A stretch of DNA of 13,530 nucleotides, from contig JAIVJE010000301.1 in assembly GCA_020200195.1 (NCBI GenBank), positions 1 to 13,530 on the forward strand. Direction: 5' to 3'. A program made the position numbers and the translations under genes. Origin of the DNA: Acidobacteriota bacterium. GTDB lineage: Bacteria; Acidobacteriota; Vicinamibacteria; Vicinamibacterales; 2-12-FULL-66-21. Numbering within the stretch: position 1 is the stretch's first letter; each line of letters starts with the position of its first letter. Under the pieces are notes generated by a model. The model searched no databases, was not told the DNA's origin, and saw nothing but the letters and a program-made list of their open reading frames with translations. Below are positions 1 through 6,842 of this stretch, one piece after another.

Positions 1-2
1 CC

Positions 3-419
3 AAAGCCGATCGCTACATTTCCGACGTCGGCCGCTCAGGGCCGGGCGTGTCAACGGTGCGAACCACTGTTGAGGCCGGTTCGCTGCTGACGGCGGCGCA
101 ATACCTCCAGGCGCAGCGCGCCCGTTCGCTCTTCCTCCAGGACATGAACACCGTGTACGAGCCGCTCGACGCGCTGCTGAGCCCCACCATGCCCTCGCCC
201 GCCGGCGTGCCGGTGAACCCGCCGGAAGTCTTCCGCAACTGGTGGAATCTGTCCGGCTTCCCGGCGGTCTCAGTACCGTGTGGATTCTCCACCGACCCAC
301 CCAGCCTCCCGATCGGACTGCAGATCAGCGGCAAGCCGTTCGAGGATGCGCAGGTCCTGTCGGTCGCTCGCGCTTACGAGTCCGCGACCGATTGGCACAC
401 GCGGCGGCCCGCGTTATAG
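3..419 (+). CDS. Amidase (amidase-signature family), C-terminal part only
   Basis: This is the 3' end of an amidase-signature hydrolase, a family that hydrolyses amide bonds with a Ser-cisSer-Lys triad. The frame is open from base 3 to the TAG at 417-419, so the start and the catalytic core lie off the window. About 138 residues remain. They show the typical C-terminal layout: a helical stretch (LLTAAQYLQAQRAR), the LLSPTMPSPAG segment, then NLSGFPAVSVPCGF and PIGLQISGKPFEDAQVL, ending in a Trp-His near the C-terminus (TDWHTRRPAL). The GFPAVSVPCG and GLQI.G.PF patterns are strong family markers. The substrate cannot be told from this part. The gene converges on the amidohydrolase with only 3 bp between the two stop codons. 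An internal GTG at 48 is not a real start, because family-like sequence continues upstream of it. Confidence 0.88.
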   Translation, partial: KADRYISDVGRSGPGVSTVRTTVEAGSLLTAAQYLQAQRARSLFLQDMNTVYEPLDALLSPTMPSPAGVPVNPPEVFRNWWNLSGFPAVSVPCGFSTDPPSLPIGLQISGKPFEDAQVLSVARAYESATDWHTRRPAL

Positions 420-422
420 ACG

Positions 423-1378
423 TCAGAACGCGCGGTTGAAGAGCCGTTCGGCGTTTCCCTGATAGATTTTCTTCCGTTCGACGTCGGTGATGTCCAGGGT
501 ATCGATGACCTTGAGCGTCTCCCGGATGTACAGCGAGCCGCCTTCGGGATCGAAGGGCGCGTCGGACGCGAAAACGACCTGATCGGTGCCGAAGAACTTC
601 AACCCGCACTCGGTTGCGGCCTTGCTGCCGAACACCGCCGTATCCGCCCAGAACATCTTGAAGTAGTCGTACGGACGCCTGGGCATCGACTCGAGCAGCC
701 CCCTGTAGTCTTCGTCGGCCGTGCGCGTGCCAAACTGATCGAGCCCGTACCCGACTCGCCCTTCGAAGTACGGAATCATCGCGCCGAGATGGTGGGCGAG
801 GATTCTGATGGTGGGCAGTCGATCCATGAGGCGCGAAAACACCAGCCGCTGCATCGCTGCGCTCGTCTCGTACGGCCAGCCGAACGTCCACCAGATTTCG
901 TACTTCGACTTGCTCTCTCCCGGATAATCCGCGAAGCCGGCACCGCGCGCCGGGTGCAGCAGGATCGGGCATCGCAGCCGATCGGCCGTTTCAAACAGCG
1001 GGAAGAACCGCTCGTCGTCGAGTGGCATGCCGTTGACGTTGGAGAAGATCTGGACGCCCAGTGCGTCGAGCTCGCGTACGGCGCGCTCGAGCTCCGCGAC
1101 GCTTTCCTCCGGATGGTTGAGCGGCAGCGACGCGATGAACCCGGGAAATCGGTCTGCCGATCCGGATTGACCGACTCGATCGGGGGAGCGGAGAGCGACA
1201 GAATCTGACGATAGTCAGGGCCGAACTCGTCGATCATCCTGAACCGCACGTCGAGGTCGTGCAGGAACGGAATGTGGAGCCAGCGTTTGATCGCGCCTCT
1301 GTTGACCGTCACCGCCTGCAGCCGTTCGAAAAACGGCTTCGGGAAGATGTGGTTGAACACGTCGATTCTCAAAGTCAT
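423..1378 (-). pseudogene. Amidohydrolase family 2 (ACMSD-like) gene with frameshift and short internal loss
   Basis: This is a metal-dependent TIM-barrel hydrolase/decarboxylase of the amidohydrolase-2 family, related to aminocarboxymuconate-semialdehyde decarboxylase. ATG at 1378 gives MTLRIDVFNHIFPKPFFERL, with the N-terminal metal-ligand region, and continues to SAPPIESVNPDR. The reading then has to change frame near 1150-1165 to continue as DRFPGFIASLPLNHPEE down to the TGA at 423-425. The second part has HPARGAGF, KSKYEIWWTFGWPYETSAAM, HHLGAMIPYFEGRVG and the metal-ligand Asp region FASDAPFDPEGG. All are strongly family-like, so the frameshift is real in this sequence. Family members usually carry about 15-20 more residues (an ARIANDxxAEL..-type helix) just before DRFPGF. 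These are missing, so the lesion looks like a small out-of-frame deletion rather than one miscalled base. It is the last gene of the minus-strand catabolic set. Confidence 0.85.
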
Positions 1379-1389
1379 CGAGTCTGCTC

Positions 1390-1456
1390 GTAGTGTCCGG
1401 CTTCAGCCGGACGCTACACCCCTCACTTCATTCATAGTGTCCGGCTTCAGCCGGAC
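1390..1456. repeat. Two identical 22-bp palindromic units (REP-like hairpins)
   Basis: Positions 1391-1412 and 1435-1456 are identical 22-mers on a 44-bp pitch. Each holds GTCCGGC-TTCA-GCCGGAC, a perfect 7-bp stem on a four-base loop. Copy 1 extends to a 12-bp stem with one T/G wobble (1390-1401 with 1406-1417). The pair lies in the 180-bp gap between the monooxygenase stop and the amidohydrolase start. It could act as a processing or attenuation hairpin within that operon, or be an interspersed REP-type element; neither is shown by the sequence alone. Confidence 0.85.
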
Positions 1457-1485
1457 CTGACTCGTATCAGCCGCGCATGCCTTCA

Positions 1486-1556
1486 CCGCCGAGTGCGCAG
1501 AATTTCAGATTCTCGGCTATCTCCGCGTGCTTCGCGGTAAAAAGCACTCAAGGCGG
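1486..1556. repeat. Imperfect inverted repeat in the intergenic gap
   Basis: CCGCCGAGTGC (1486-1496) faces GCACTCAAGGCGG (1544-1556), with GC-rich arm-like sequence between them (CTCCGCGTGCTTCGCGG). The whole can fold as a long imperfect hairpin just 3' of the monooxygenase stop. It could serve as a weak terminator, but there is no T-run. It may also be a decayed interspersed repeat. Little else can be said. Confidence 0.35.
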
Positions 1557-1558
1557 AG

Positions 1559-2954
1559 TCAGTGACCGGTGACCAACCGGGCAAGCTGGACGAGGTCTGC
1601 CGGCAGTCCGTTGCCGCGCCAGGCGACGTGCAGGTCGGGGCGTAGCAGGATCAAGTCGTAGCCGTAGATGTCGCGAGCGACCTCGTCGGTGACTGTCAGT
1701 GTCTCGAAGGGCGCGCCGAGCGCCTGCATCGCACGGCCCAGTCCGGACGTGCCGGCATCGGATCGTCCAAGCCGGAGCAGTGTGTAGCCCTCTCCGATTA
1801 CATCGTGGATAGCCTTCTGGTCCCGGAGCCACACGTGCGGGAGTCGCGCGCCGGGCCAGGTCGTGGGCACGTACTCCCGGAACAGGTGCTCGGGCCCGCC
1901 AGGCTCGTCGGAGATTACCGGCGACCCGACGTACCGGTAACCGAGTTCGGCGCCGATCATTTCGTTGGTCTTGCGCTGTTCGACATCGGCGACCCGCGCG
2001 AGGATGTCGCGCGCCGCCTGTCCCTCAGGCGTCGCGTCGCGGATCTCGGGACGGTACTGCGAGCGCCATTTGCGCCTCCCCACCGATGCATAGCGAGACG
2101 CGCCGACGTTTCGATCGCCTACCTGCCGCCGCTCTACCTCGTACGAGTCGAACAGCTTCGGCCCTCCCCAGCCCTGGAGCGTGGCGGCCAGCTTCCACGA
2201 CAGATCGATCGCGTCGCCGACGCCCGTATTCATGCCGAGCCCACCCGTCGGAATCACCAGGTGGACTGCATCCCCGGCCAGAAAGACGCGGCCGTCCCGA
2301 TAGTGATCCGCGAGGAGGAGATTCTGCTTCCACTGCCCCACGTACAGCATCTCGTAGCGCACCGGGACGCCGACAGCGCGCTCGAACTGCGCCGCCATCT
2401 CCTCCGGCGCAGCGACCGTGGCGTGCAGCGTCCAGTGCTTCGTGGAATCCTGCATGATCAGGAACGTCGATTGCGCATCGGCGATGTGATAGTGGCGTCC
2501 TCTGCCAGGGCCCTCGCCGATCGGGATTAGATCGAACAGATCGGGGCAGTAATACAGTGCCTGGTACAAGCGCAGGATGTCCCCTTGCCCCTCGAAGGTG
2601 GATTCCGAGCTGCTTCCGGACCGCGCTCGGCCCACCGTCACAGCCCACGATGTATTGCGCAGTGATGTCGGAGGTGGAGCCGTGGGCGTCCCGTACGACG
2701 GCGGTGACTCGCGTCGCATCCTGTGAAAGGGACACGAACTCGCAGCCGTAGCGCACGGTCACGGATGGCAGCCGTTCGGCCTCCGACTTCAGCAACGGCT
2801 CGAGGGTATATGCGTTGCACCGCTCCATTTTCGGGAGAAACTCCGGCGCCTGCTTCTTCTCGACGATCGTGCAGCGAATGCCCCGCAGTCCGAGGTCGAC
2901 GGCCAGCGTCAACCCGACGGGTCCTGCACCAACAATCAGAACGTCAGTGTGCAT
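1559..2954 (-). pseudogene. FAD-dependent aromatic monooxygenase, frameshifted and missing an internal segment
   Basis: This is a class A flavoprotein monooxygenase of the PheA/TfdB/MhpA type (FAD_binding_3), which hydroxylates phenolic or aromatic rings with NAD(P)H and O2. ATG at 2954 opens with the Rossmann motif VGAGPVGLTLA, then FLPKMERCNA, YTLEPLLKSEAERLPSV and the DG motif GCDGGPSAVRKQLGI. After HLRG the frame is lost at a GGGG run (+ strand CCCC at 2588-2591). Removing one G restores HLRGQGDILRLYQALYYC. The second part has the GD motif (RVFLAGDAVHLVIPTGGLGMNTG), a DAIDLSWKLAATLQGWGG stretch and a thioredoxin-like C-terminal tail ending LVTGH at the TGA 1559-1561. Corrected length is 464 residues against roughly 530-545 usual. 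The shortfall sits at MERCNA|YTLEPLL (about 2810), where homologues have about 75 further residues. Its start lies 41 bp after the aldolase stop, so they are likely co-transcribed. No clear Shine-Dalgarno sequence is seen. Confidence 0.88.
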
Positions 2955-2976
2955 TCAGGGTGACTTGGGGCTGGGT

Positions 2977-3000
2977 GTCAGCGTCAGCGTCAGCGTTAGC
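2977..3000. repeat. Four tandem GTCAGC hexamers
   Basis: GTCAGC is repeated at 2977, 2983 and 2989, followed by the variant GTTAGC at 2995-3000. On the minus strand the variant supplies the aldolase stop, and the other units add in-frame stops every second codon (TAA CGC TGA CGC TGA, and one more). It fills much of the 41-bp spacer before the monooxygenase. Confidence 0.85.
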
Positions 3001-3745
3001 CACCGGCCGCCAGCGGCCCTTCCATCGGCCTGACGTCGTACGGACGCGCCGCCCGCCGGCACCAGTACTCCCACGCGCGCTCGAACGTGAACGAGCTGCG
3101 CGTGCTGAGCACGGCCGCGACCTCGCCTTCGGTGAGGAAGGTGATCGGGCCGAGCGAGCTTGCCTTCATCTGAAGGTCGGCATTCAGCTCCAGGTACACC
3201 GAATTGAACACCACGTCGCGCAAAGACTGGCCAGCGACCACGCAACCGTGCCCGCGCATCAGGGCAACAGGTCGGGGGCCAAGGGCGGCGGCCAGGTCTC
3301 TCGCCATGATCATGTTGGTCACGAGCAGATTGGTATCGCCGAAACTGGTCTGTGAATCCCAGGTCGGGATGTCCGATCCCATCGAGGCGCACATATGCAT
3401 CACCGGGCACAGCCGCGTGCCCGTGATGCCGAATGGGATGACGCTGGGACTGTGGTGATGCACGACCGCCTGAACGTCGGGCCGCGCTTCGTAAATCGCG
3501 CCATGGATGAACCGCTCCGCATAGGGGGTGCGTCCGCCCCCGGCCAACGGCGTGCCGTCGAGCGTGAACTCCATGAAGTCCTCGGCTTCGATGCATTCCG
3601 GCGCCCGCGCCCGCGACATCACATAGCGATTGGAGGCGACAGGGGAACGGATGCTCACATGGCCGAACGCATCCACGACGCCCTCTCGCGCCAGGATGCG
3701 GTTCGCCGTCACCAATTCCTCCAGCGCCGCCCGGCCTACGTCCAT
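2996..3745 (-). CDS. Class II aldolase/adducin family protein (decarboxylase-like)
   Basis: This is an intact 249-residue member of the class II aldolase/adducin fold, a zinc enzyme family that includes fuculose-phosphate aldolase and aromatic-pathway decarboxylases such as those acting on HCOMODA or 3,4-dihydroxyphthalate. Visible features: GHVSIR (28-33), the acidic Glu in AERFIH (E77), the metal-binding His cluster VVHHHSPS (H96, H98) and the third ligand in MRGHG (H166). The ATG at 3745 is preferred over a TTG six codons upstream, because GGTGAGG sits 6-7 bases before the ATG and the aligned family N-terminus (ALEELVTANRILA) begins just after it. The stop is TAA inside the GTCAGC repeat. 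It is the first gene of the minus-strand set with monooxygenase and amidohydrolase, which favours a role on ring-cleavage or aromatic-acid intermediates rather than sugar phosphates. The exact substrate is not resolved. Confidence 0.88.
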   Translation of the reverse strand: MDVGRAALEELVTANRILAREGVVDAFGHVSIRSPVASNRYVMSRARAPECIEAEDFMEFTLDGTPLAGGGRTPYAERFIHGAIYEARPDVQAVVHHHSPSVIPFGITGTRLCPVMHMCASMGSDIPTWDSQTSFGDTNLLVTNMIMARDLAAALGPRPVALMRGHGCVVAGQSLRDVVFNSVYLELNADLQMKASSLGPITFLTEGEVAAVLSTRSSFTFERAWEYWCRRAARPYDVRPMEGPLAAGG

Positions 3746-3781
3746 TCCGTCCTCACCTGCCAATCGGGGCCAGCCAAGTCG

Positions 3782-3902
3782 AAAAGGGGACAGCCACCTT
3801 TTTCAGACTACGCTCGCGAAAAAGGTGGCTGTCCCCTTTGCGACTCGGGAAAAAGGTGGCAGTCCCCAAAAAAGTGGCTGTCCCAAAAGGTGGCTGTCCC
3901 CT
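3782..3902. repeat. Five-copy GGTGGCTGTCCC interspersed-repeat array
   Basis: The unit is roughly AAAGGTGGCTGTCCCCTTT. Copy 1 (3783-3804) is inverted and pairs perfectly over 22 bp with copy 2 (3818-3839) across a 13-base loop. Copies 3 (about 3848-3869, GGCAGTCCCC variant), 4 (about 3870-3884, lacking one G) and 5 (3885-3902) are direct and progressively degenerate. The array lies between the divergent aldolase and methyltransferase genes, upstream of both, so it is not in terminator position for either. It resembles REP/BIME-type elements moved by RAYT (IS200-like Y1) transposases. That assignment is inference; no such transposase is in the window. Confidence 0.88.
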
Positions 3903-3928
3903 CGATCTCGCTGCGGTTCGGTGCACAA

Positions 3929-3956
3929 TTGCCAAAGACGGCGATGAGGGTAACAT
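3929..3956 (+). promoter_or_regulatory. Candidate sigma70-type promoter for the exported methyltransferase
   Basis: TTGCCA (3929-3934) and TAACAT (3951-3956) are separated by 16 bases and lie 22 bases before the GTG start, with a strong SD (GGAGGAG, 3968-3974) between. The match to consensus is partial, so this is a suggestion only. Confidence 0.35.
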
Positions 3957-3978
3957 ACGAGATTCTCGGAGGAGAACC

Positions 3979-4647
3979 GTGACCACACGCTTCGTTGCTT
4001 CGATTGCACTCGCACTGCTCACCATGGCGCCGGCGTCGCATGCGTTCCGGCTGCAGCTCGGCTCACGGCCGGCAGAAGACTGGATTGCGCGCCTGGAGCG
4101 TCCCGAGCGCGTGGCATCGCTGAAAACGGCCGAGGTCATCGAGAAGCTCCGCTTGAAACCGGGTGATGTCGTCGCGGACCTGGGTGCGGGGGCTGGCGTG
4201 TTCTCCTGGCCTCTGGCGCGCACCGTAACGTCCGGAAAGGTGTATGCCGTCGAGGTCGACAAGGGGTTCATCGCGCACCTCGAACGACGTGCCAAGGAGC
4301 AGCAGATCACGAACGTCCAGCCGGTCCTGGGCAAATACGACGATCCGCTCATTCCTGAGAAGATCGATCTCGCGTTCTTCCACGACGTCCTCCACCACAT
4401 CGACCACCGCGACGAGTACCTGAAGAAGGTTGCCTCCTATCTCGAGCCGACCGGCCGGATAGCCGTCATCGAGCTGGACGCGGAACGTCCCGGCAGCTCG
4501 CACGCCGACGATCCGAAGCTGCAGGTCACGCGCGCGCAATTGCAGGGCTGGATGGAAGCCGCCGGCCTCGAAAAACAGGACGAGATCAACGGCCTGTTCG
4601 AGGACAAGTGGTTCGTGATCTACGGCAAACCGGTCGAGAAAAAGTAG
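3979..4647 (+). CDS. Exported class I SAM-dependent methyltransferase
   Basis: This is a 222-residue Rossmann-fold methyltransferase with an N-terminal signal peptide. The GTG at 3979 is chosen because GGAGGAG lies 4 bases upstream. It gives MTTRFVASIALALLTMAPASHA, a Sec-type signal with likely cleavage after ASHA (about residue 22). Motif I is VVADLGAGAGVF (64-75), followed by the acidic strand end VYAVEVD (E92) and a UbiE-like LAFFHDVLHHI (131-141). A terminal WFVIYGKP strand completes the fold. The substrate is unknown. A SAM enzyme predicted to leave the cytoplasm is biochemically puzzling, because SAM is cytoplasmic; the segment may instead be a membrane anchor. The gene ends 20 bp before the Tat-exported [2Fe-2S] subunit and shares its strand, so the two may be co-transcribed. 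It shows no lesion, unlike the genes on both sides. Confidence 0.85.
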   Translation: MTTRFVASIALALLTMAPASHAFRLQLGSRPAEDWIARLERPERVASLKTAEVIEKLRLKPGDVVADLGAGAGVFSWPLARTVTSGKVYAVEVDKGFIAHLERRAKEQQITNVQPVLGKYDDPLIPEKIDLAFFHDVLHHIDHRDEYLKKVASYLEPTGRIAVIELDAERPGSSHADDPKLQVTRAQLQGWMEAAGLEKQDEINGLFEDKWFVIYGKPVEKK

Positions 4648-4667
4648 CGCCTTGGCGCGAGGGTGTC

Positions 4668-5288
4668 ATGAGCGAGCTGTCACGGAGGGAGTTCCTCGGG
4701 ACCACCGCGGCGGGCATCGTCGGATCATCGGCGATCCCCGCGCCTGACGTTGTCGCCAACCAATCCCCACCGGCGCCGGTGTCTGCGCCGCGGACCGCGA
4801 TCCGCCTGATCGTGAACGGCCGGGAGCGCGATGTCGAGGTCGAGGATCGCTGGACACTCGCCGAGATGCTTCGCGATCACCTGCAGCTGACCGGAACGAA
4901 GGTCGGCTGCGATCGCGGTGAGTGCGGCGCGTGTACCGTTCTCCTGGATGGCGCTCCCATTTACAGCTGCAGCTATCTTGCTGTCTGGGCGGCGTCCCGA
5001 TCGGTGGAAACCGTGGAGGGGCTGGCCGCTGGCGCTCAGCTGCACCCGGTGCAGCAGGCATTCATCGATCACGACGCGCCGCAGGGCGGCTTCTGCACGT
5101 CAGGCCAGCTGATGAGCGCAAAAGCGCTGCTGGCCGCGACCCCTCGTCCGACGGCCGATCAGGCACGGGCCGCGCTCACCGGCAACCTCTGCCGGTGCTC
5201 CAATTACAACCATTACGTCGAGGCCGTCGTTGCCGCGGGAGCCTCTTCGAGCATCGTCCCCGAATCAGGCCGAGGAGACGGACAGTGA
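4668..5288 (+). CDS. Tat-exported [2Fe-2S] subunit of a molybdenum hydroxylase, one cluster ligand missing
   Basis: This is the small iron-sulfur subunit of a xanthine-dehydrogenase/isoquinoline-oxidoreductase type enzyme, which passes electrons from the Mo site. ATG 4668, preceded by GAGGGTG, starts a 206-residue protein with a Tat signal (SRREFLG, residues 5-11). The plant-type ferredoxin domain has all four ligands, C81, C86, C89 and C101, in C-x4-C-x2-C-x11-C spacing. The second, helical cluster normally reads QCGFCTxG...NLCRC. Here it reads QGGFCTSG, with Gly at 140 (GGC at 5085-5087) where Cys is expected; C143, C175 and C177 are present. A single T-to-G change from TGC would explain it. 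The TGA overlaps the large-subunit GTG (GTGA, 5285-5288), which indicates translational coupling. No FAD subunit is present, as in two-subunit IorAB-like enzymes. The open frame upstream to 4608 is not coding. Confidence 0.9.
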   Translation: MSELSRREFLGTTAAGIVGSSAIPAPDVVANQSPPAPVSAPRTAIRLIVNGRERDVEVEDRWTLAEMLRDHLQLTGTKVGCDRGECGACTVLLDGAPIYSCSYLAVWAASRSVETVEGLAAGAQLHPVQQAFIDHDAPQGGFCTSGQLMSAKALLAATPRPTADQARAALTGNLCRCSNYNHYVEAVVAAGASSSIVPESGRGDGQ

Positions 5289-6131
5289 GCGCGGTCGGAC
5301 GGCCGACGCCACGCATCGACGCGGTGAGCCGCGTGACGGGTTCCGCGACGTACACGGGAGACGTGCGCTTGCCTGGCATGTTGTCCGCGCGCGTGCTCCG
5401 CAGTCCGCATCCGCACGCTCGCATCACCCGAATCGGCGCGGAGCGGGCGCTCGCTCTCACCGGCGTCAGGGCCGTCATCACGCACAAGAACTGCCGCGTG
5501 ACCTGGTCGAGCGGCGACTCCCGCAACACGCGATACCTGTTCAACAACCCGGTGAGATTCGTCGGCGATGCTGTCGCCGCCGTGGCGGCTGCGAACAGTC
5601 ACCTCGCGGAAGAGGCGCTGCATCTCATCACCGTCGAGTACGAGCCGCTGCCTTTCGTGCTGGATCCGGAGGAAGCACTCGGGGCCGGCGCCGTGGCGAT
5701 TCACCCGGGAGGCAACCTCTCGCCGAGAGAAGACGGCAAGCCGGAGCCCGAGGTACCGCCGTGGCCGGCTCGAGGAGGGGTTTCGCACATCTGACCAGGT
5801 GTTCGAAGACCGGTACACCTCCGTGCACGTGAACAACGCCCAGATGGAGCCGCGCGTCAGCGTCGCATCGTGGAACGGCGATGAGCTCACGGTGTATGCG
5901 TCGACGCAAGGCATCTCGAATTGCCGGAGCGATCTTGCGCGTGACCTGCAGCTTCCGGTGGAGCAGGTGGGAGTCGTCTGCGAGTTCATGGGCGGGGGGT
6001 TCGGCAACAAGAATCAGTGCCATGACTTCGATCTCATGGCCGCCGTGCTGGCGAAGGCTACGGGCGCGCCTGTCCGGCTCGAGCTGACGCGGAAAGAGGA
6101 TTACATCGCGGTGCACGGCCGGTGGCCGACG
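5285..6131 (+). pseudogene. Molybdenum hydroxylase large subunit, N-terminal third only, frameshifted
   Basis: This is the molybdopterin-binding large subunit of the xanthine dehydrogenase superfamily. GTG at 5285 overlaps the small-subunit stop. It begins GRPTPRIDAVSRVTGSATYTGDVRLPGM, the normal start of this family, and runs through VRFVGDAVAAVAAANSHLAEEALHLITVEYEPLPFVLD. At about 5752-5756 (GAGGTACCGC) the frame shifts: the upstream reading ends ...PEPEV and the downstream one resumes YRRGRLEEGFRTSDQVFED. A loss of two bases fits best. The second part holds NNAQMEPR, STQGISNCRSDLARDL, CEFMGGGFGNKNQCHDFDLMAAVLA and TRKEDYIAVHGRWPT. Similarity stops at 6131, where sequence antisense to an IS1380 transposase begins. 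About 280 of roughly 730-770 residues remain. The C-terminal Mo-cofactor part with the catalytic Glu is gone, so the enzyme cannot be active from this copy. Confidence 0.88.
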
Positions 6132-6842
6132 CGCGCCATCCCCGCATCGGCACGCAGGAAGATCGGCGTGTGCGGAAACCGGCGGCGCAGCGGCGGCAGG
6201 ATGTGCCGAAGTTCGTCGACCACGCCGGTCGCACTCGCATCCCGGCCCGGACGCAGCCGCGTCCGCAGCAGCAGGCCCGTGCGGCCTTCGAACCAGACGA
6301 GCGGGTGGTACATGTGCTGGTCGTACCAGCCATGAAACAGGGCGAGTTGCTGGGTCTCGTGCGTCGGATCGTCCGTGCTGTTCGAGATCGAGAATGAGAT
6401 CAGCCGGATGCTCATCCGACCCGTAGGCGTAGGCACAGAACCAGTCGATGCCCGTGCGCGCGAGGCGCTGAATCGCGGACCAGTCAATCGCGTTCTCCAA
6501 GCGCGAGAGCGTGGGCTGCGACCCAAGTGCCGTGCGCCCATCGGCCGCGACCACTTGAAATGTCGGATCGTGCCGGAGCCGGTCGGCGTCGTTGGCGTCC
6601 TCGTACCCGGCGACGATCTGATACAGCCGCTGACGGACGAGCGCGTCGAGCTCGTGCGTGATGTAGCGCCGGTCGCGACTGTCCGTGAGCCGCCTGACCA
6701 CGTCCGCACTGAGACCACGCTGCTCGTCGAATTCTCGGACCAGCAGCAGGCCGGCATCTGTGGTGAGCGTGCCACCGGCAAAATCGACGACGAGTTTTGG
6801 TTGGAATCCAAAGCCAAGTTGGCTATAACACTCTGTAGCCAT
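6132..6842 (-). pseudogene. IS1380-family transposase, frameshifted and truncated
   Basis: This is the N-terminal half of a DDE transposase. ATG at 6842, with AGGAGGT four bases upstream, starts MATECYSQLGFGFQPKLVVDF. It continues with DAGLLLVREFDEQ, RQRLYQIVAGYEDANDADRLRHDP and SQPTLSRLENA, all characteristic of IS1380 transposases. Around 6381-6382 an extra base breaks the frame: reading ILDLEQHG should become LDLDSTDDPTHETQQLALFHGWYDQHMYHPLVWF if one base is dropped. The shifted frame runs on to LRRRFPHTPIFLRADAGMA and then ends at the junction with the molybdenum hydroxylase fragment. About 235 of the usual 420-450 residues remain, including the first catalytic Asp region (DSTDDPTH) but not the distal catalytic residues. 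It cannot transpose by itself. Confidence 0.87.

Noticed and set aside
410..432. Bidirectional terminator between the convergent amidase and amidohydrolase
   Set aside because: CGCGTT/AACGCG gives only a 6-bp stem on an 11-base loop with no T-run, and it overlaps both coding ends. Too weak to call.
1805..2530. A 241-codon plus-strand frame inside the monooxygenase
   Set aside because: The minus strand encodes strong family motifs over the same bases (FAD GD motif), and the plus frame shows none.
3782..3902. Possible CRISPR array
   Set aside because: There is one inverted copy, irregular spacing with abutting copies, degenerate units and no spacers or cas genes.
3838..3978. Earlier start for the exported methyltransferase (from 3838)
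   Set aside because: This stretch is the repeat array and spacer. The strong GGAGGAG and the signal peptide fix the start at GTG 3979.
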